Of a stretch of 64,000 nt of DNA, positions 40,670 through 53,431 are shown piece after piece. Numbering within the stretch: position 1 is the first letter of the stretch; each line of letters begins with the position of its first letter. This stretch comes from Kryptolebias marmoratus (Eukaryota > Chordata > Actinopteri > Cyprinodontiformes > Rivulidae): the NCBI RefSeq assembly GCF_001649575.2, contig NC_051430.1:19969836-20033835 (forward strand), in the 5' to 3' direction. The position numbers were made by a program, and so were the translations under genes. The notes below the pieces were generated by a model, which worked only from the letters and a program-made list of their open reading frames with translations, had not been told where the DNA came from and ran no database searches.

Positions 40670-41060
40670 TCAGGCTATCATGTTTCTTGTGCCAATCAAT
40701 AATTTATAGCTGTCGCTCCAGAGCAATGAACCCCCCAGCTCCCTGAATGACAGATGAGGGTGAGAATGAGTGCTGGGCAAAGTGAAAAGCAGGACAGGCG
40801 TAAAAGCAGAGGGGCGGAGAATTATAAAATAGCGACAAATGGCAAAAGTGACAGAAGAGGCAGAGCAGCAAGTATATGACTGACAGATAAATGGCTGAAC
40901 ATGACACTGGATAAATAACCACAAGTATGATGGTGGTTGGGGAGGAATTTCCCTCTGATAATGAAATTATGCAGTAAAATTGTCTAACAATTTTCATACT
41001 CTCCGAGAACTAATTACAGAACTAAGGCAGAAAATGTCAGCTTCGTGACATCAAAGTAGA
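40670..41060. promoter_or_regulatory. candidate conserved non-coding element
   Basis: Contains CCAATCAATAATTTATAGC (PBX/HOX-like core), GAATGACAGATGAGG (TGACAG, MEIS-like), TGATAATGAAATTATGC and GAACTAATTACAGAAC in about 400 bp free of simple repeats. Confidence 0.28.
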
Positions 41061-41578
41061 AACGCTGCCTACTCATTTCACCCCCCTCTATTTGTGACTT
41101 GTTGTTGTTTTACCTAAGCTGCTTTTAGCTTCGGCCCACGGCACACTGCTATTCTCCAAGATAAGAACCACAACAGCATGCCCAGTCGAGGAAGAGACGT
41201 GGTGAATGTGTGTGTGCGGGTACAGTTTTGTTTAGTTATTTTTCTGCATTATGAGTTTCTATTTGTGGCCATGTTTTTGCAAAGTTGTAGGCATTAAATT
41301 TCAATTCTGTGGTGGGGGGAAAAAAATAGCATGACGCTGTGTTAAAAATGTTCAGATTTTCCCATGAGTCTCATAATTTCAGGTGAAGCACTCTCAAAGG
41401 GTCTAGGAACTTAATGAAACTAGATAATAAAGTGGAGATAAATTACAAGTTAGGGGATTAACTTGTTGGTGCTTCGGCTCTTATGCACTTGCGCATGTGT
41501 TTGTCTCCTTGTCAGTCTGTAGGTAATAAAGAATTAGATGCCACCTTCGCACCTGCCCTTGTATTTCTATGAGGTTTG

Positions 41579-41600
41579 GTGACCTGGGCAACCTGTTGCC
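41579..41600 (+). promoter_or_regulatory. X-box-like (RFX) motif with extra half-site
   Basis: GTGACC-TG-GGCAAC fits the RFX X-box pattern GTNRCC(N0-3)RGYAAC, and a further GTTGCC half-site follows 2 bp later. RFX factors act on ciliary and some neuronal enhancers. No binding is shown; motif match only. Confidence 0.3.
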
Positions 41601-41729
41601 AAAACAATGTTGGTGTCCCTTTGATTGAAGCCAAGAGGGGCTGAAATTTGGACAGAGCAGTAATGCAATAGTGGAGAGGAAGCAGGGCAGAGGAGGAGGA
41701 GAATTAGGCTCCTAAATTAAATTATTACC

Positions 41730-41748
41730 CTCTGTCTGTCTGTCTGTA
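41730..41748 (+). repeat. TCTG tetranucleotide microsatellite
   Basis: Four to five TCTG units. Confidence 0.8.
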
Positions 41749-42377
41749 TATTCCCTACTCTATATCATCTGTTTCTCAAAAGATATTTAAAAAACAAAGC
41801 ACTTGAATAATCCCCACCAAACTTTTAGAATAAAAAAACAGACATTTTACTTCATCTAACAGTCTAATATCATACAGTATGTACACGTCTTGCATTTGTT
41901 ATAAATCAGACTTTCTAAAAATCAGTTAAACATTCAGTTATGAGTTTATTGATGGATTAACCTCTAGCTTTCCTACATGTACATACCTTGGGGGAAGCTA
42001 TAGTTCTTTCCATTAACTATGAAATGATTGAGCTAACAAGATGTAATTTGGTTTTGACAATGAAAATTAGTTATTTTTTGAGTGCTTAACATGCAGACAT
42101 TTTGCCTTGTTTAAAATCAATCTTACCAATGTGGCTTTAAAGTGGATATCCGCCACCACAGAAACATTTCCAAAAACACTCCTATCAAGGGCTGTCTGGA
42201 AAGGACAACAGCCCGAGTTATAGTAAATAATATAATAAAGATAATAATCTGTTTTATCTATTTTTGAGAACATTTTAAAAACCTGTTACTAAGATTTAAA
42301 TGTTTTGCATTGACTCAAATTTGATTTATCTCAGTGAATTTTAAATTGTGTTATAAATGGTTTGCCTATTAAATAAA

Positions 42378-43044
42378 TTAAAGGGTATTCAACTTTTTTT
42401 AAAAGTGAACTGTTGTGTTTTGAACTGCTAGTATCTTACCTGCAGTAGACAGGAGTCAGAGTGATCTCAGTTTGGAAAATCAGGGAGAAGTTGTTAAAGA
42501 AAAGTTGAGCTAACAGTTAGTCAGACTGGAGTCTATAACAAAGGGAATTTCAACCATCTAAAACAACTCAAAATAATCTCATAGTATTTAAAGTAAATGC
42601 TATACTGTGTGCTTTTACGTCTTTCCACTTTTGCACCAGGCGGTCGTTTACATAGACCTCTGTGAATAATTAATCTGGATGCTGTTTCTGTTGGAACACA
42701 GTCCACAGTCTGGTGCAACACATTTTGTGTGAATCACATGTCCCAAAATAGAATGTGCCAAACATATCCGATCTACGAAATTACCCGATGCAAAACTGAT
42801 GAGGTGAAAAGTCGGCAACTAAATGCTCATTTGAACTGCTATGACATTTTTGAGGTTTAATTTGTTTTAGACGGAAGAAGTCTATTCTGTAAATGATCTG
42901 AATGACCATTAGCTTGACTCCTTTGTGATAATTTCCCCCTATTTCTCCAAACTGATATAATTTTGACAGTTTATATTGCAGGTAAGATACAGACTACTCC
43001 TACCCTTCTACAGAAACCCCTTTTTAAAAAATCTGCATTATTCC
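42378..43044. mobile_element. foldback family A, copy A3 (both arms)
   Basis: Starts TTAAAGGGTATTCAAC and ends with the inverse of the family terminus (AAATCTGCATTATTCC). A perfect 14-bp inverted pair, GTATCTTACCTGCA at 42431 and TGCAGGTAAGATAC at 42977, marks equivalent points in the two arms. CAGTTTGGAAAA on the left pairs with CTCCAAACTG on the right. About 667 bp; no ORF of note. Confidence 0.75.
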
Positions 43045-44066
43045 ATCAAGCAGCTTGTGTGTTCAATTTTAATTAGTATTTATATGCAGTATGTATTGTC
43101 CTCCTGATATTTTTAGGTGGTAAATGTTTGAAGGCAGTTGTGAGTAGTTGCCTACATAAAATGTAGTAAACGGAAACTACCATTCTCTTGCCCAACAAAT
43201 TTTGCTCTACAGATCACTTAAAAAGATACAATGTTTGTGCTCCCCCTGAAAGCAAATAGGACCCTCAGCTAGCCCCATCCACTGACAATTCTTTTAAAGT
43301 TTATTGACACAAGACTTGCTTTGTGTTGACAAAATGGATTAAAAAAAAGCAATTTGGCACATTTCTTCTATCACTGGGATAAAAAAAAAATTGGCAGAGA
43401 GGTTTAGTTTTATCTCAGTTCATGAACATTTTAGGCTTTACTTTAAGGCCCAGTATGTAAAGTACTCTTCCACTTATATTCAAATGATCTCACTGGAGGT
43501 TCCTACAGATCTCCTGACAGTAGTCATGAGGGAAATCAGACCATCAAACTGCCTAAACTGCAAGATAATCAACCAAAATCTGTCAGGCAAGAAAATCAAC
43601 CATCTCAGAAACAGAATGCTGATTTTTCAGGATTTTTTTGTTTTTTATTGATCTGCACATTACAAAACAAACCTCTGCATAAATTTGTGTTTTTAAATTG
43701 TAAAGGGCAAATCACTTTAGACTAAATTCAGACCAAATCAATGCACTTTAATGTTTTTCTCTTTTTTTACAGCCAATTGCTTTCTGATTTAGCTGCTGTT
43801 TTAATGTGTCTGTGTCCTCTTCTCTTTTGTTCACTAACATTACATTTCCCCCCCTGTGGAGTTTTATTTTTATTAACTCAAAAACTTAAGACACACAATA
43901 AAACAAAAGAAAATGCTAAAAATAAGATTAAAGTCACAGTTTATGGCTTGGTGAAAAAAATAAAATGTTTTTTTTTTTTCCTGGTCGACAGCATCAAATA
44001 TTGCAAGTTAGTAACAGTTCTTAGTGTTCAAATAAAAAATGTATTGTTTTAAAGAATTCTAAATGA

Positions 44067-44337
<271 letters not shown>

Positions 44338-44433
44338 GAAAGCTACCACTTGTCGTCACATAATCACAAAGGCTCAAAGCCAACAAACAAAGAAGCACTC
44401 AAAATGAAACTTAAAATGGGCATGCAAAAATAG

Positions 44434-45098
44434 TTAAGGTGGTATCTCACTGGGCTGCAATTGCTGGACTAGTTGGCGGCTAGACTGCCAAAAAAGGCAG
44501 AATTTTTGCATGCAATCTCACTGAATTCTGAATGTTTGTGATTGAGTGATCACTGAGTTGCACAGCTGCAATTTGAGTGGCCAGCTTTTAAAAACCATAG
44601 CCTACTTTTGTGTGCATGGCTTGCAAAAATGCATTCCTGGCAGGTGACTATTTTGTTGCCCATTTCTTCTCACTGGGAAAGTGGCTAGAACTAGCCACTT
44701 TGGCTGCCACCCACACTTTTATGATTTAATCTGCTAAAGTACACATTTGAAATGAAGATAGGCAGATTGAGACTAATTTTTCAACAACTATTTTTGATCA
44801 CCAAAGTGGTTTTTAACATTAGCCTGTGTTTTCTGTCAGAGGAAAGCTTACATGTAAGTGTCAAAATACAGCTTTAGAGCTCATGAGACAGGTTGGAGAC
44901 ATTTGTAAGAAAACTCAGTTGGGATAAGTTGCCCATACCAACTCTGACTGATTTAAAAAAAGAAACTGTGACAGGATTGCGTGCTTCTGCAGATCACACT
45001 AGAAAATTGAAAACCTTGTGAACGTCGTGAGACATTCTGGAGACTCCCTCGCTAATGCTGTTGTCCAACTAGTCACACCCCGGTGAGATACTACCTTT
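44434..45098. mobile_element. terminal-inverted-repeat element E
   Basis: The left end AAGGTGGTATCTCACTGGG is inverted at the right end as CCCGGTGAGATACTACCTT; further in, CTAGTTGG at left pairs with CCAACTAG at right. About 660 bp, no coding capacity, no clear target duplication. It starts only about 100 bp after the first Ig1 exon and contains a perfect 11-bp-arm hairpin at 44678-44701. Confidence 0.7.
44678..44701. repeat. perfect palindrome (11-bp arms, 2-bp spacer) inside element E
   Basis: AAAGTGGCTAG, AA, CTAGCCACTTT, within the terminal-inverted-repeat element at 44434-45098. Confidence 0.85.
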
Positions 45099-45689
45099 GA
45101 ACTTTTGATTTTTACTTGTATTAGTTTGTTTTATCAAAGTCAAGTGTATTCAAGCTTGTTCTATAAACAGTTTCTAAAGGAGCATAATTAAACTGAAGCA
45201 ACAACATAAAGAACAAAGCATAAATACATAGCTAATATTGGTAAAATGCAAGTAAACATTTAGCACAGATACATGAAACAAAAAACAGCATAAATCCAAA
45301 CAATGAGGAAGGTGAAAACAGATTACAGTATTACATGTTTTAATTATTTGTCTCTTACAGCAGATGGTATTTCCAACAGTTCATTTAAAAAGTCTTTGTT
45401 CCATATGTTAGCAAGTGAACATTAATTTGAAAGGTCTTAACATATCTTAAACCCACAGATGGACTTCAGATCAAGTCTCTCTTCCGTTCTCATATAAATT
45501 AACCTTTTGCCTTGAAGATACTTTGCTCTTTACAACATTTCACTAGTGCACTATAAGCAAAAAGGGTTATGCTCCTAATTCAGCCGTTTAGCTATTTGTG
45601 CAGAGAGAGGAGGTCACATGTCAGATGTATGAGTGCAGCCGTTGAAGTGCCAGTGTTGTACTTCAGTGTTCACAGGACACTTTAATAGG

Positions 45690-46000
45690 ATCCAGTATGA
45701 TGCACTGGACTGCAGCCAGCTCCACACTTGTCACTTGACAGCAAACGGCATTACTCTGCTGGCTAAGTAATGATGAATCGCGCTGTTTCTTTGGCAGGAG
45801 GATAAAGACGTACACAGCCTGGGTTTTTTAGACTTAAGGTTGACACCGGTTTGGCTCTTGTGTATCCACCTGCTCGATAATGAGCCCAGGTCTCCAGAGC
45901 AAGGGATTAAATACGAGCTGAGAACGACTGATTTAAAGTGGCTGCTGAGTGGAATACTGTGAAAAGCAACAGCAGCACAAAGCTGCATGTTTTTTGTGGA
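45690..46000. promoter_or_regulatory. candidate conserved non-coding element
   Basis: Repeat-free and balanced in composition (TGGCTAAGTAATGATGAATC, then CTCGATAATGAGCCCAGG), in the same intron as the block at 46440. No coding frame with splice sites is recognised. Confidence 0.22.
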
Positions 46001-46439
46001 TGTTTCTTTCTCAAGAGTGATGAAAATATGAGAACAAGGCACGCTGAAGATATTTTAGGGAGATTCCCTTTTGTAATTCGACCCAGAACCTAAAGACATG
46101 AAATGTTCTCTGTGTGTGTGCGTGTGTGTGCTGTTTGATTTATTAGATGCTTAGTGTATCTGCAGCAGTCCTAATTCAAGACTGAGACAGATGCATCTGA
46201 GCAGCACAATCTGAATTTAGCTGTCACACTCGAGCAGTCAAGGCAGAGGAAAATAAATGCAACGCAATCTACGAGAAATAAATATGAGATGCAGAAAACA
46301 TCAAGTGCAAATATAGAATCACTGCTGTATGCACACAGTGGGTTGTTTTCAGTGATACATGCCTACAATCTGTTGTCAGCATGTTTCGGATATTTTTTTT
46401 CTCTTTTTTTTGCATTTTTTTTTCTCTCCTGATTATATT

Positions 46440-46720
46440 GAAATTTGTTAGGCAATTTATTCCACCGAGGATGATAACAACTGGGAGAAATCACACATTG
46501 TGATCATCCATCTATCTACGCTCATCACTGTAATCATGGGGAGCTGCTTGACATTTATTAATCTCTCGTTCCCTATTCGTTTACGAGCTGCTGGGTTCCA
46601 AACAGAGTCTTATTAGGAGGAAATCCTATTCAATTAACGACCCGTGGATTTAACTTGTCATACTGTACGGCAATTGACACCGTGAAGAATGTCAAGAATG
46701 GACATTTCTCAGTTAAAAAA
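46440..46720. promoter_or_regulatory. candidate conserved non-coding element (intron splitting Ig1)
   Basis: High-complexity sequence free of repeats, with several TAAT/ATTA cores (ATTTATTAATCTCTCGTTC, CAATTAACGACCCGTGG) and even base use that stands out from the low-complexity surroundings. It looks like an enhancer-type conserved block; conservation itself cannot be seen from one sequence. Confidence 0.3.
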
Positions 46721-46988
46721 AGGAAAAAAAGTGGGTGGTTTTTGAGTGCTTTGCTTTCATTAAAAAAGAAAGCCATTTCATATTGTGTAAATTTTAGTTT
46801 TGCAGTTTTATTTTTAGGGTTATCCTATTGAGACACATCAAACAGCAGAAAAGAAAATTATTTTTAAATAAAAATCAGTGAAGTGAAAGTTTTACTGGAA
46901 TTACTGCACACCACTACACATTACACAGTATGTTTGTGTAAAACTTTGGTATTAACCATTGATGTCACCCCTGATTGTTTTTTAGCAA

Positions 46989-47300
46989 AAAAACTTCTGA
47001 ACCACTGGACAGATTTGATTGAAACTCTTACAATCATTGGATGCATATCTAAAATAGATTAACTTTTGGAGTCAACCCAATTAGGATGACCACTATACTT
47101 AATAAACCAAAGCCAGCACAAAAATGGCTTTAGGTTAGTAAATTTTACAGATACTGAGCTTAACTTGGTATGGTAGTAGCAGATAGTCAAGCCTCTGAGT
47201 GCTAATACATCTTACAATATTCCATGGGACTGTGTATGTCATTTTCAAGGATTGACCAAAATGGGTGTAACTCTGTTTCTTTCATCTTAAAATGTTTTTG
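46989..47300 (+). repeat. dispersed repeat family B, copy B2
   Basis: Longer at its left end than B1 (CTTCTGAACCACTGGACAGA, then TTGATTGAAACTC). It continues through ATCATTGGATGCATATCTA, TTTTGGAGTCAACCCAATTA and TTGGTATGGTAGTAGC to TTGACCAAAATGGGTGTAAC. Same orientation as B1. Confidence 0.7.
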
Positions 47301-48167
47301 GTTTAAAACTCAAGTAAGAAAGGCTGTGTAACTTGCATTCCTTCAAGGCATGCTCTGACATTAACTGCTTTTATTTTCAAATAGACTAATTGGTTTTGCT
47401 AAAACATTACTATTTGGATGTCTCTGAATAAACAAATGCATATTGTGATAATGATAACACTCCCATTGTGACTTACAGCACTCATTCAACGTATTTAGGC
47501 CACCTTTGAACAACAAAGAGATTATAAAGTGATTATATATTATGCAACATAGTTTTATTGAATCAGTCTGAAAATGACTGCAGTCTGTGCCTGGCAAATT
47601 CACTCTGTGTTTGAACTGATTATCTGTTGGCCTATGTGAAAACCTGTTTTCCTGTCTTTGTTTTTTGCTGCTTCACAAACACAGTTAAAAGCGTTGACCC
47701 CCATACTGCTTTTATTATCCTTCTTCCTGCTCTGCTCCATCCTCTTTTTCTTTGTTTTTCCCTTCTTAGTCTCTTTCTGCATCATGCTGGTTTGGCTTTA
47801 CTCTGTTACTGAAACCGGAGAGAGCAGAGGCAGATAAAACCTGAGATTGAGGATGCAGTGGAGAGATGATGGAGGGATGCTGAAGAAGGGGGTTGTTGAT
47901 AGAGTTAGAGAGGCGAACAGATATCAGGGAGCCACGCAGAGGAGAAAGATGATACGTATCCTGTTGTTTTCTCTCTGTCTCTTTCCTCCCCCCTCCATTA
48001 TTTATATTTTGGACTTTAAAGGAAAGGAAAGTGTTGATTTTGGAGATAAAGATAAAATGTGTACATTTACCAGGAAGAGCATGAAAACACAATAGTTCAT
48101 GTTTTTATCGTGAACTAGTATATCAATCAGCCCTTTGTGTGTGCGTGGGACAGTTTTGTATTATTCA

Positions 48168-48679
48168 AAGCCAGAGTTCAGATTCTTTTGAAGTGAGGTT
48201 CTGTGGAAAGGTGATGAACATTTAATATCTTACCTGTTGTACATAAGTTCATATGTTAGAATGCAAGTCAAAAATAAAGACTAGTTCTAATGAATTGATG
48301 AGGTAACAGCTGGTCTGAGTGGGGCCAAGACCAAACTGAATTACATCATCTTACAACAACTTTAATTTAAAATAAAAATTAATTGCAGTGCATGCAAACA
48401 CTATTTTAGAAACTTTTACACCACTGTCAGTTTTACATTACAAGAATGTTCATTTAATTTTTTTTGTTATTTGCAAGCACAAATAAAGCAGCAGCCAGCT
48501 GTAGCACCTTTGACAGAAACTTTTGAGATTAGAGTTAAGACATCAACAAGCTTGGCTGGTCTTGGAACAACCAATAACTTGTTACTCATATTAGAATGAA
48601 ACTCTGAGCTGTCTATAACACATAGGATAATATTTCTCCATAACATTTCAACCCACTTAAACTTTGGACTATCTCTCTA
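48168..48679. mobile_element. foldback family A, copy A4 (both arms)
   Basis: The left arm carries AGTTCAGATTCTTTTGAAGT, GAGGTTCTGTGGAAAGGTGA and TTTAATATCTTACCTGTTG. The right arm ends ACTTTGGACTATCTCTC, the inverse of GATAGTCCAAAG. Middle landmarks CAACAACTTTAATTTAAA and TTTTGAGATTAGAGTTAAGA are inverted partners. About 512 bp, in the intron that splits Ig1. Confidence 0.75.
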
Positions 48680-51600
48680 ACTGTGTTTAAATGTTAAGTC
48701 ATAAGAATATTTTTAAATGTGAAATGAATGTAGACATTCTCAGTTGGATTAATTTTATTCTGCAAAGCACCAGGAAGGGAGTTTTTTTCTTTCCACTGTA
48801 TCCAACATGTTGCTCAGGATGGGAGACACCCCAGAGAGAAGGGGACCATCTCCTGGGTCCAGGGATCGGCTACCCCTTTGGGACACGTCACCTGGACCTG
48901 GGAGTATAGAGTGTGTATGAGGGTGTGAGCAGGTGCAACCTAACATTTAAATATTTCTCATCCCTAAAATAAAAGATTCTTTAGAAAGTTGAGGCTGAAA
49001 CCCACAGAGTAATAATGAAGAAGCAGCAAAAACAGTGAGACATCTGTTGAATCCAGTGTACAAGAACATTATTTGACATTAATTACAGTAAACTAATGAA
49101 AGAAATTCTCATTTAGTTACGTAAACTCTTTCAGATTGTGCTTTGGGATTTCCTCTCTTGTTTTTATTTCACACATTTCCCATCTGTTTTTGTCTAGGGT
49201 TTTGTTATTCCCCCAAAATCCCCTTGTAATTATTAAAAAAAAGTTTTTTTATGAATATTTTGCATATTTATAAAATTCAGCAGGTAAAATTTGTGTGCTA
49301 CTTTGTGTTAAATCAGCATGCCAACAGACTAATATGAACACCTTCGAATGTAAAACCTTAGTGTCTGTGAGCTCCATGATAGCTCAGTAAATTGTCAGAT
49401 AGAGCCTCATTCAGATGGTGGGAATGCTTGGTGAAGGTCAAAGGCAAGAAAGTGGGGAGGGGAGCTGGTTGGGGTTGAAAAAGCAGCAGCAGGACGGTCA
49501 AATGGGCCACAGGGGTCAACATCCAACCGAGGGGGACAAGTTTTATTCCCTAACCAGCTTTATTGCTTGTCACAGCATGTTTGACAAACGTAGCTACCTC
49601 GACCCTCTGCTGGCTCTTTGTGTCCCTCATTCAAAGCAGGAAACGTTTCTAACAACACAAATGCTTGAGAAGACAACCTTCCCTTTGGTAGCTAAATTTA
49701 ATAGTGCGGGAGTATGTTCGCTAAACGTCCTTATGAATAAATGTGACTTTAGATGACAACCACATTTACTTACTGTCTTACTGTGAAGACATTTTTTTTA
49801 GTGTTTGTTTAAGCAGCAGCTCAGTATGTCTCCATTAGCCTTGAAGTGAGCTAATGACATATTGTGTACTAAGTTACTTACTTTGTCTCCATTAGCCAAA
49901 GTGTGAATGGTTATTAGTCTGCTAGCAATGACCTGTGACTCTACAACTTCACATACGCACACAAACACTAACACACACACACACACACACATACATTAGT
50001 GGCACGCACAGTATTGGCTTTGGTGATTTGTGACCTCTTTCCCTCCTTTGCTGCCATCTCCCTCGTATTGATTTCTTCTCGTCTTTGTCTTTTCTTTTTT
50101 TTTTTTCTCGCTGCTTCTCCCCTCTCTGTTCAGATCTCTTTTGGCCTTCACTGCCATTCTTCTCTAAAACATTCATGTATTTTGTTTTTATTTTCCCCCC
50201 TTACTATATGCCTTTTGCCCTCCTTCTGTTTCTTCCTGTGGTTTGCTGAGTTTATTTATTTAATTTATCAACGCAAATGATGATTTATGAAAGGTAGCCT
50301 CTTGTGACTCTTGAAAAGTGCGATAGCTATGCAAAAGAGTGCACGTACAACCGATTTCTGGACGATTGTGTGTTTGCATGTGTTTATGTCGGGTCTGTGT
50401 GAAGGTAAGGTTTTTGTTTTCAGTGTTTGCATGCTAATTTGAATATTTGTTTGTCGGATGCTTGTGCGTTTTATGGGAATTGTTCGAGTTTGGTCCCGAT
50501 TCCCCGCAGAACCTCTTTCGTGTTCTGGTTCGCTGAGTCTTTGGAGTCACTGAAGGGCTCGAACAGACACGCTCAGACACATTAACATGTACAAGCAAAC
50601 ACAGAGCCGCACTGGGACTGTGACAATCAGTCACCATCGGTGTGAAAGCTATCGTCTAAGTTTTTGAATTCTGTTCAGCTTTTCTCTTTCAAACTCGTTT
50701 CAGATAATGGTAATTTAATTTGTGCACAACACAGAGTTCATCCAGGTTGTGTAGTGTGTTATGGCCTTAGCGCTAACTCTAACAAGCTTCAAATGACTTT
50801 TTCTAATGTGGATTCAGCTGACTGAGCTGTTGAACTGATCACATCTCTTATTACAGGTTGGTTTGATTAATATGTTCGAATGTAATATCTGTGACAGTAG
50901 TTTACATTTAGGACATCATGTCTTGAACTACCACCCCAAGCTTTGATTTAATCAGACTCCTTTTTTTAAAGTTCCATGTTTTATTTTGAAAAATATGTTC
51001 CTATTGTCTTAGAATATATCAGATATTTTCCTACCAATAAACTAAAGGCTATGAAAGCAATAGAGTGCATTTAACAAAGGTTTTGGGTCAATATTCCTTG
51101 TATCTCTGTAGCCTAAATACTGTAGATCAGGGATCTATAAAGTTGTCAACATCATATTTTTTGTCAGACTCCAACTGTGAGAAACCATCTTTTTTAACTG
51201 TTTTTGATCAGATTTAATTACCACAACACTTTCCTTTTCTGCTGTTTATTGTGTGTTTTGTTTGCTAAACCATTTACCCTCAAAATGTTCTTTCATTTCT
51301 GTCCTTGACTTACTTGCTTTGCTAGGAATCTGCTTACTATTTTTTTAGTCTTTCCATTTCCTCTTTTTTATGTTTGAGTCATTACAGGTCTGTTTCTTTC
51401 TGTTTGTGAAAGTATAAAAAACTTAAAAAGACAGAGGAAAATGGAAAAAAAAACAGAAAAAGAGAATAGGCAAAGATTCTACGAAGAGAAGAAAATAATA
51501 AAGAAGCACATTTTTGTCAGCTTCTTGGTTGTGTTAACGCCAGAGAACTTTATCTACTCTGCAGGTATTAACGCTGAAATTAAGGTTGAAAATTAGAAGA

Positions 51601-53431
51601 AAAAAAAGCCTATTGCAGTTTTGTTATTGACTATTGTGACGTTGCAATAAGCACACATTTTCCTCAGTTCTCTTTTTCTGTTCTATCCTCAATACACAAC
51701 ACTTTCTGTGGGCTTTTGTCCCATAACACTTTGTGTGCATCTTGTCCACTAATATCTAATCCAGGTGCGGACATCAAGGACAGTGAGAATTTATTTGATA
51801 TATATGACATATAAAGCAAGATGAAATTTGGAATATAACAGTCTATGATTTATTGCTGCCCAAGCAGTTCCTTGTGATATTGATATTATGCTCAATAATG
51901 TTGTATTGACAATAAATGTTTGATATAGTCTGCAGCTCTAGTTAAATCTGCACACTTGCATGTCTTGCATATCATATTTTAGACACATAACTTTTTCAAT
52001 CTTTAGAAATGTAACATTGTAGACTAAAGAGCAAATTAAAAGTATATTTGTGACATAACCAATAATGCAAACTTCACAACCAAACTGCAGTTTAAACAAA
52101 CTTTTTAGGAGTGGTGCAGCTCCGCTGATGCTAACAGCACAAAGTTTCACACTTCACCTGCATCCTGACAAATGTGTAAATAATTAATGAATGCAAAGTC
52201 ATTATCTGGACCTCTGGGTTGTAAATATCTTTGCTTCAGTTTTTTAGAGTTTCTCTCCTGTTAAAAGAGAAACTCAAGAGTTGTCCTAACCATTCTTTAA
52301 CCATTACTTCCTCCTCATTAGATGCAGTAGTAGTGAAGATGTACAACACAGAAAACATCTGGGCTGCTTCTGTCAGCAGTATTTTTGTACTTTCATTCCC
52401 CAGCTGCCAATTAAACTTTGTTAGAGAGATTGAGAAGATGAGATTTTGGGTGTTAAACCCCCAAATGGGAATTTTGTGTGACAATATCTACTTGTCTGAA
52501 CACGTGTCTTCCATTTTTCATCTACTTTTCTCCCTACAGCTGGCAGCAGTCATTTTGTTGAGGTTCTGTCATGCTACTGAGACCCTAAAATCCACTCTTG
52601 TCTCCTGCCATCAGATTGACATGAATGCTCTGAGCACTCTATCTAAACAAAATAAATCACTGAGTGATCTGGGACTTTTAAAGCCTTAGGTATTTCAGTC
52701 ACTTTTTTTTTCCCAGCAACACTTGCTTTGTGAGCTTTGCAGTAGTAAACAATGGAAACATCTGAGGCTGTTTCAAATTCAATGGCACAACTCCAGACTA
52801 GTGACGTCGAGCTTGAACTTCTTGATGCTTAGTTCTTTTTTTTTTGATACTTTTCTTGTACTGAAAGTAATACTGAAAGGGAAACAAAATCTATTTGCAT
52901 GCAGGATGTCGATGTGCATAATTTTATGATCTGCTTCATGCTTGTGATGCAAAATAAACAAAAACATTTCTTTTTACTTTCACACTTCTAGCCATCAGCT
53001 AGCAAAAACAAAGGTAACCTTGTTTGAGAAAAAAATGTATCACTCCTAAAACTCAATCGCAGCCATTTATGGCTGTCATACCTTAATTAGAAAATGTTAT
53101 GTTGGCTTATTAATATTTAATAGATCCTCGTGTTTCCTGCAATTCAGTTGGTGCCATTTGGTGGATTTGATATTGATTGTTCGTCTTTTTTGGAGCAGTT
53201 GAAAGGTCTTGTAATGTAAAAGTAATGTGACATCTAAATGTCTCTTCAATTCATGTAAATTAAGTAAAATATTTGTCTGATTTTCAATTTTTTACCAATC
53301 TGACAACATCAGAATGATATATTTATCTTGATTCAAATTCAAAGAAATTTGCCTTCCATTATTTGTTTTGTTATTCATTATATTTGCTCCTTCAGCTCCT
53401 TTAAATTCCCAAAATGCCACATATATATTTA
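48680..53431. other. intronic stretch, little recognised
   Basis: Contains the CA repeat at 49969, a pyrimidine-rich patch at 50030-50240 and a possible decayed repeat at 51830-51935 (GTGATATTGATATTATGC). A 152-codon frame at 52231 opens from TTG and matches nothing known to me. Confidence 0.5.
49969..49991 (+). repeat. CA microsatellite
   Basis: About ten CA units after CACAAACACTAA. Confidence 0.88.

Noticed and set aside
52231..52689. 152-codon frame on the + strand
   Set aside because: Opens from TTG rather than ATG, overlaps an open minus-strand frame and matches no family I know.
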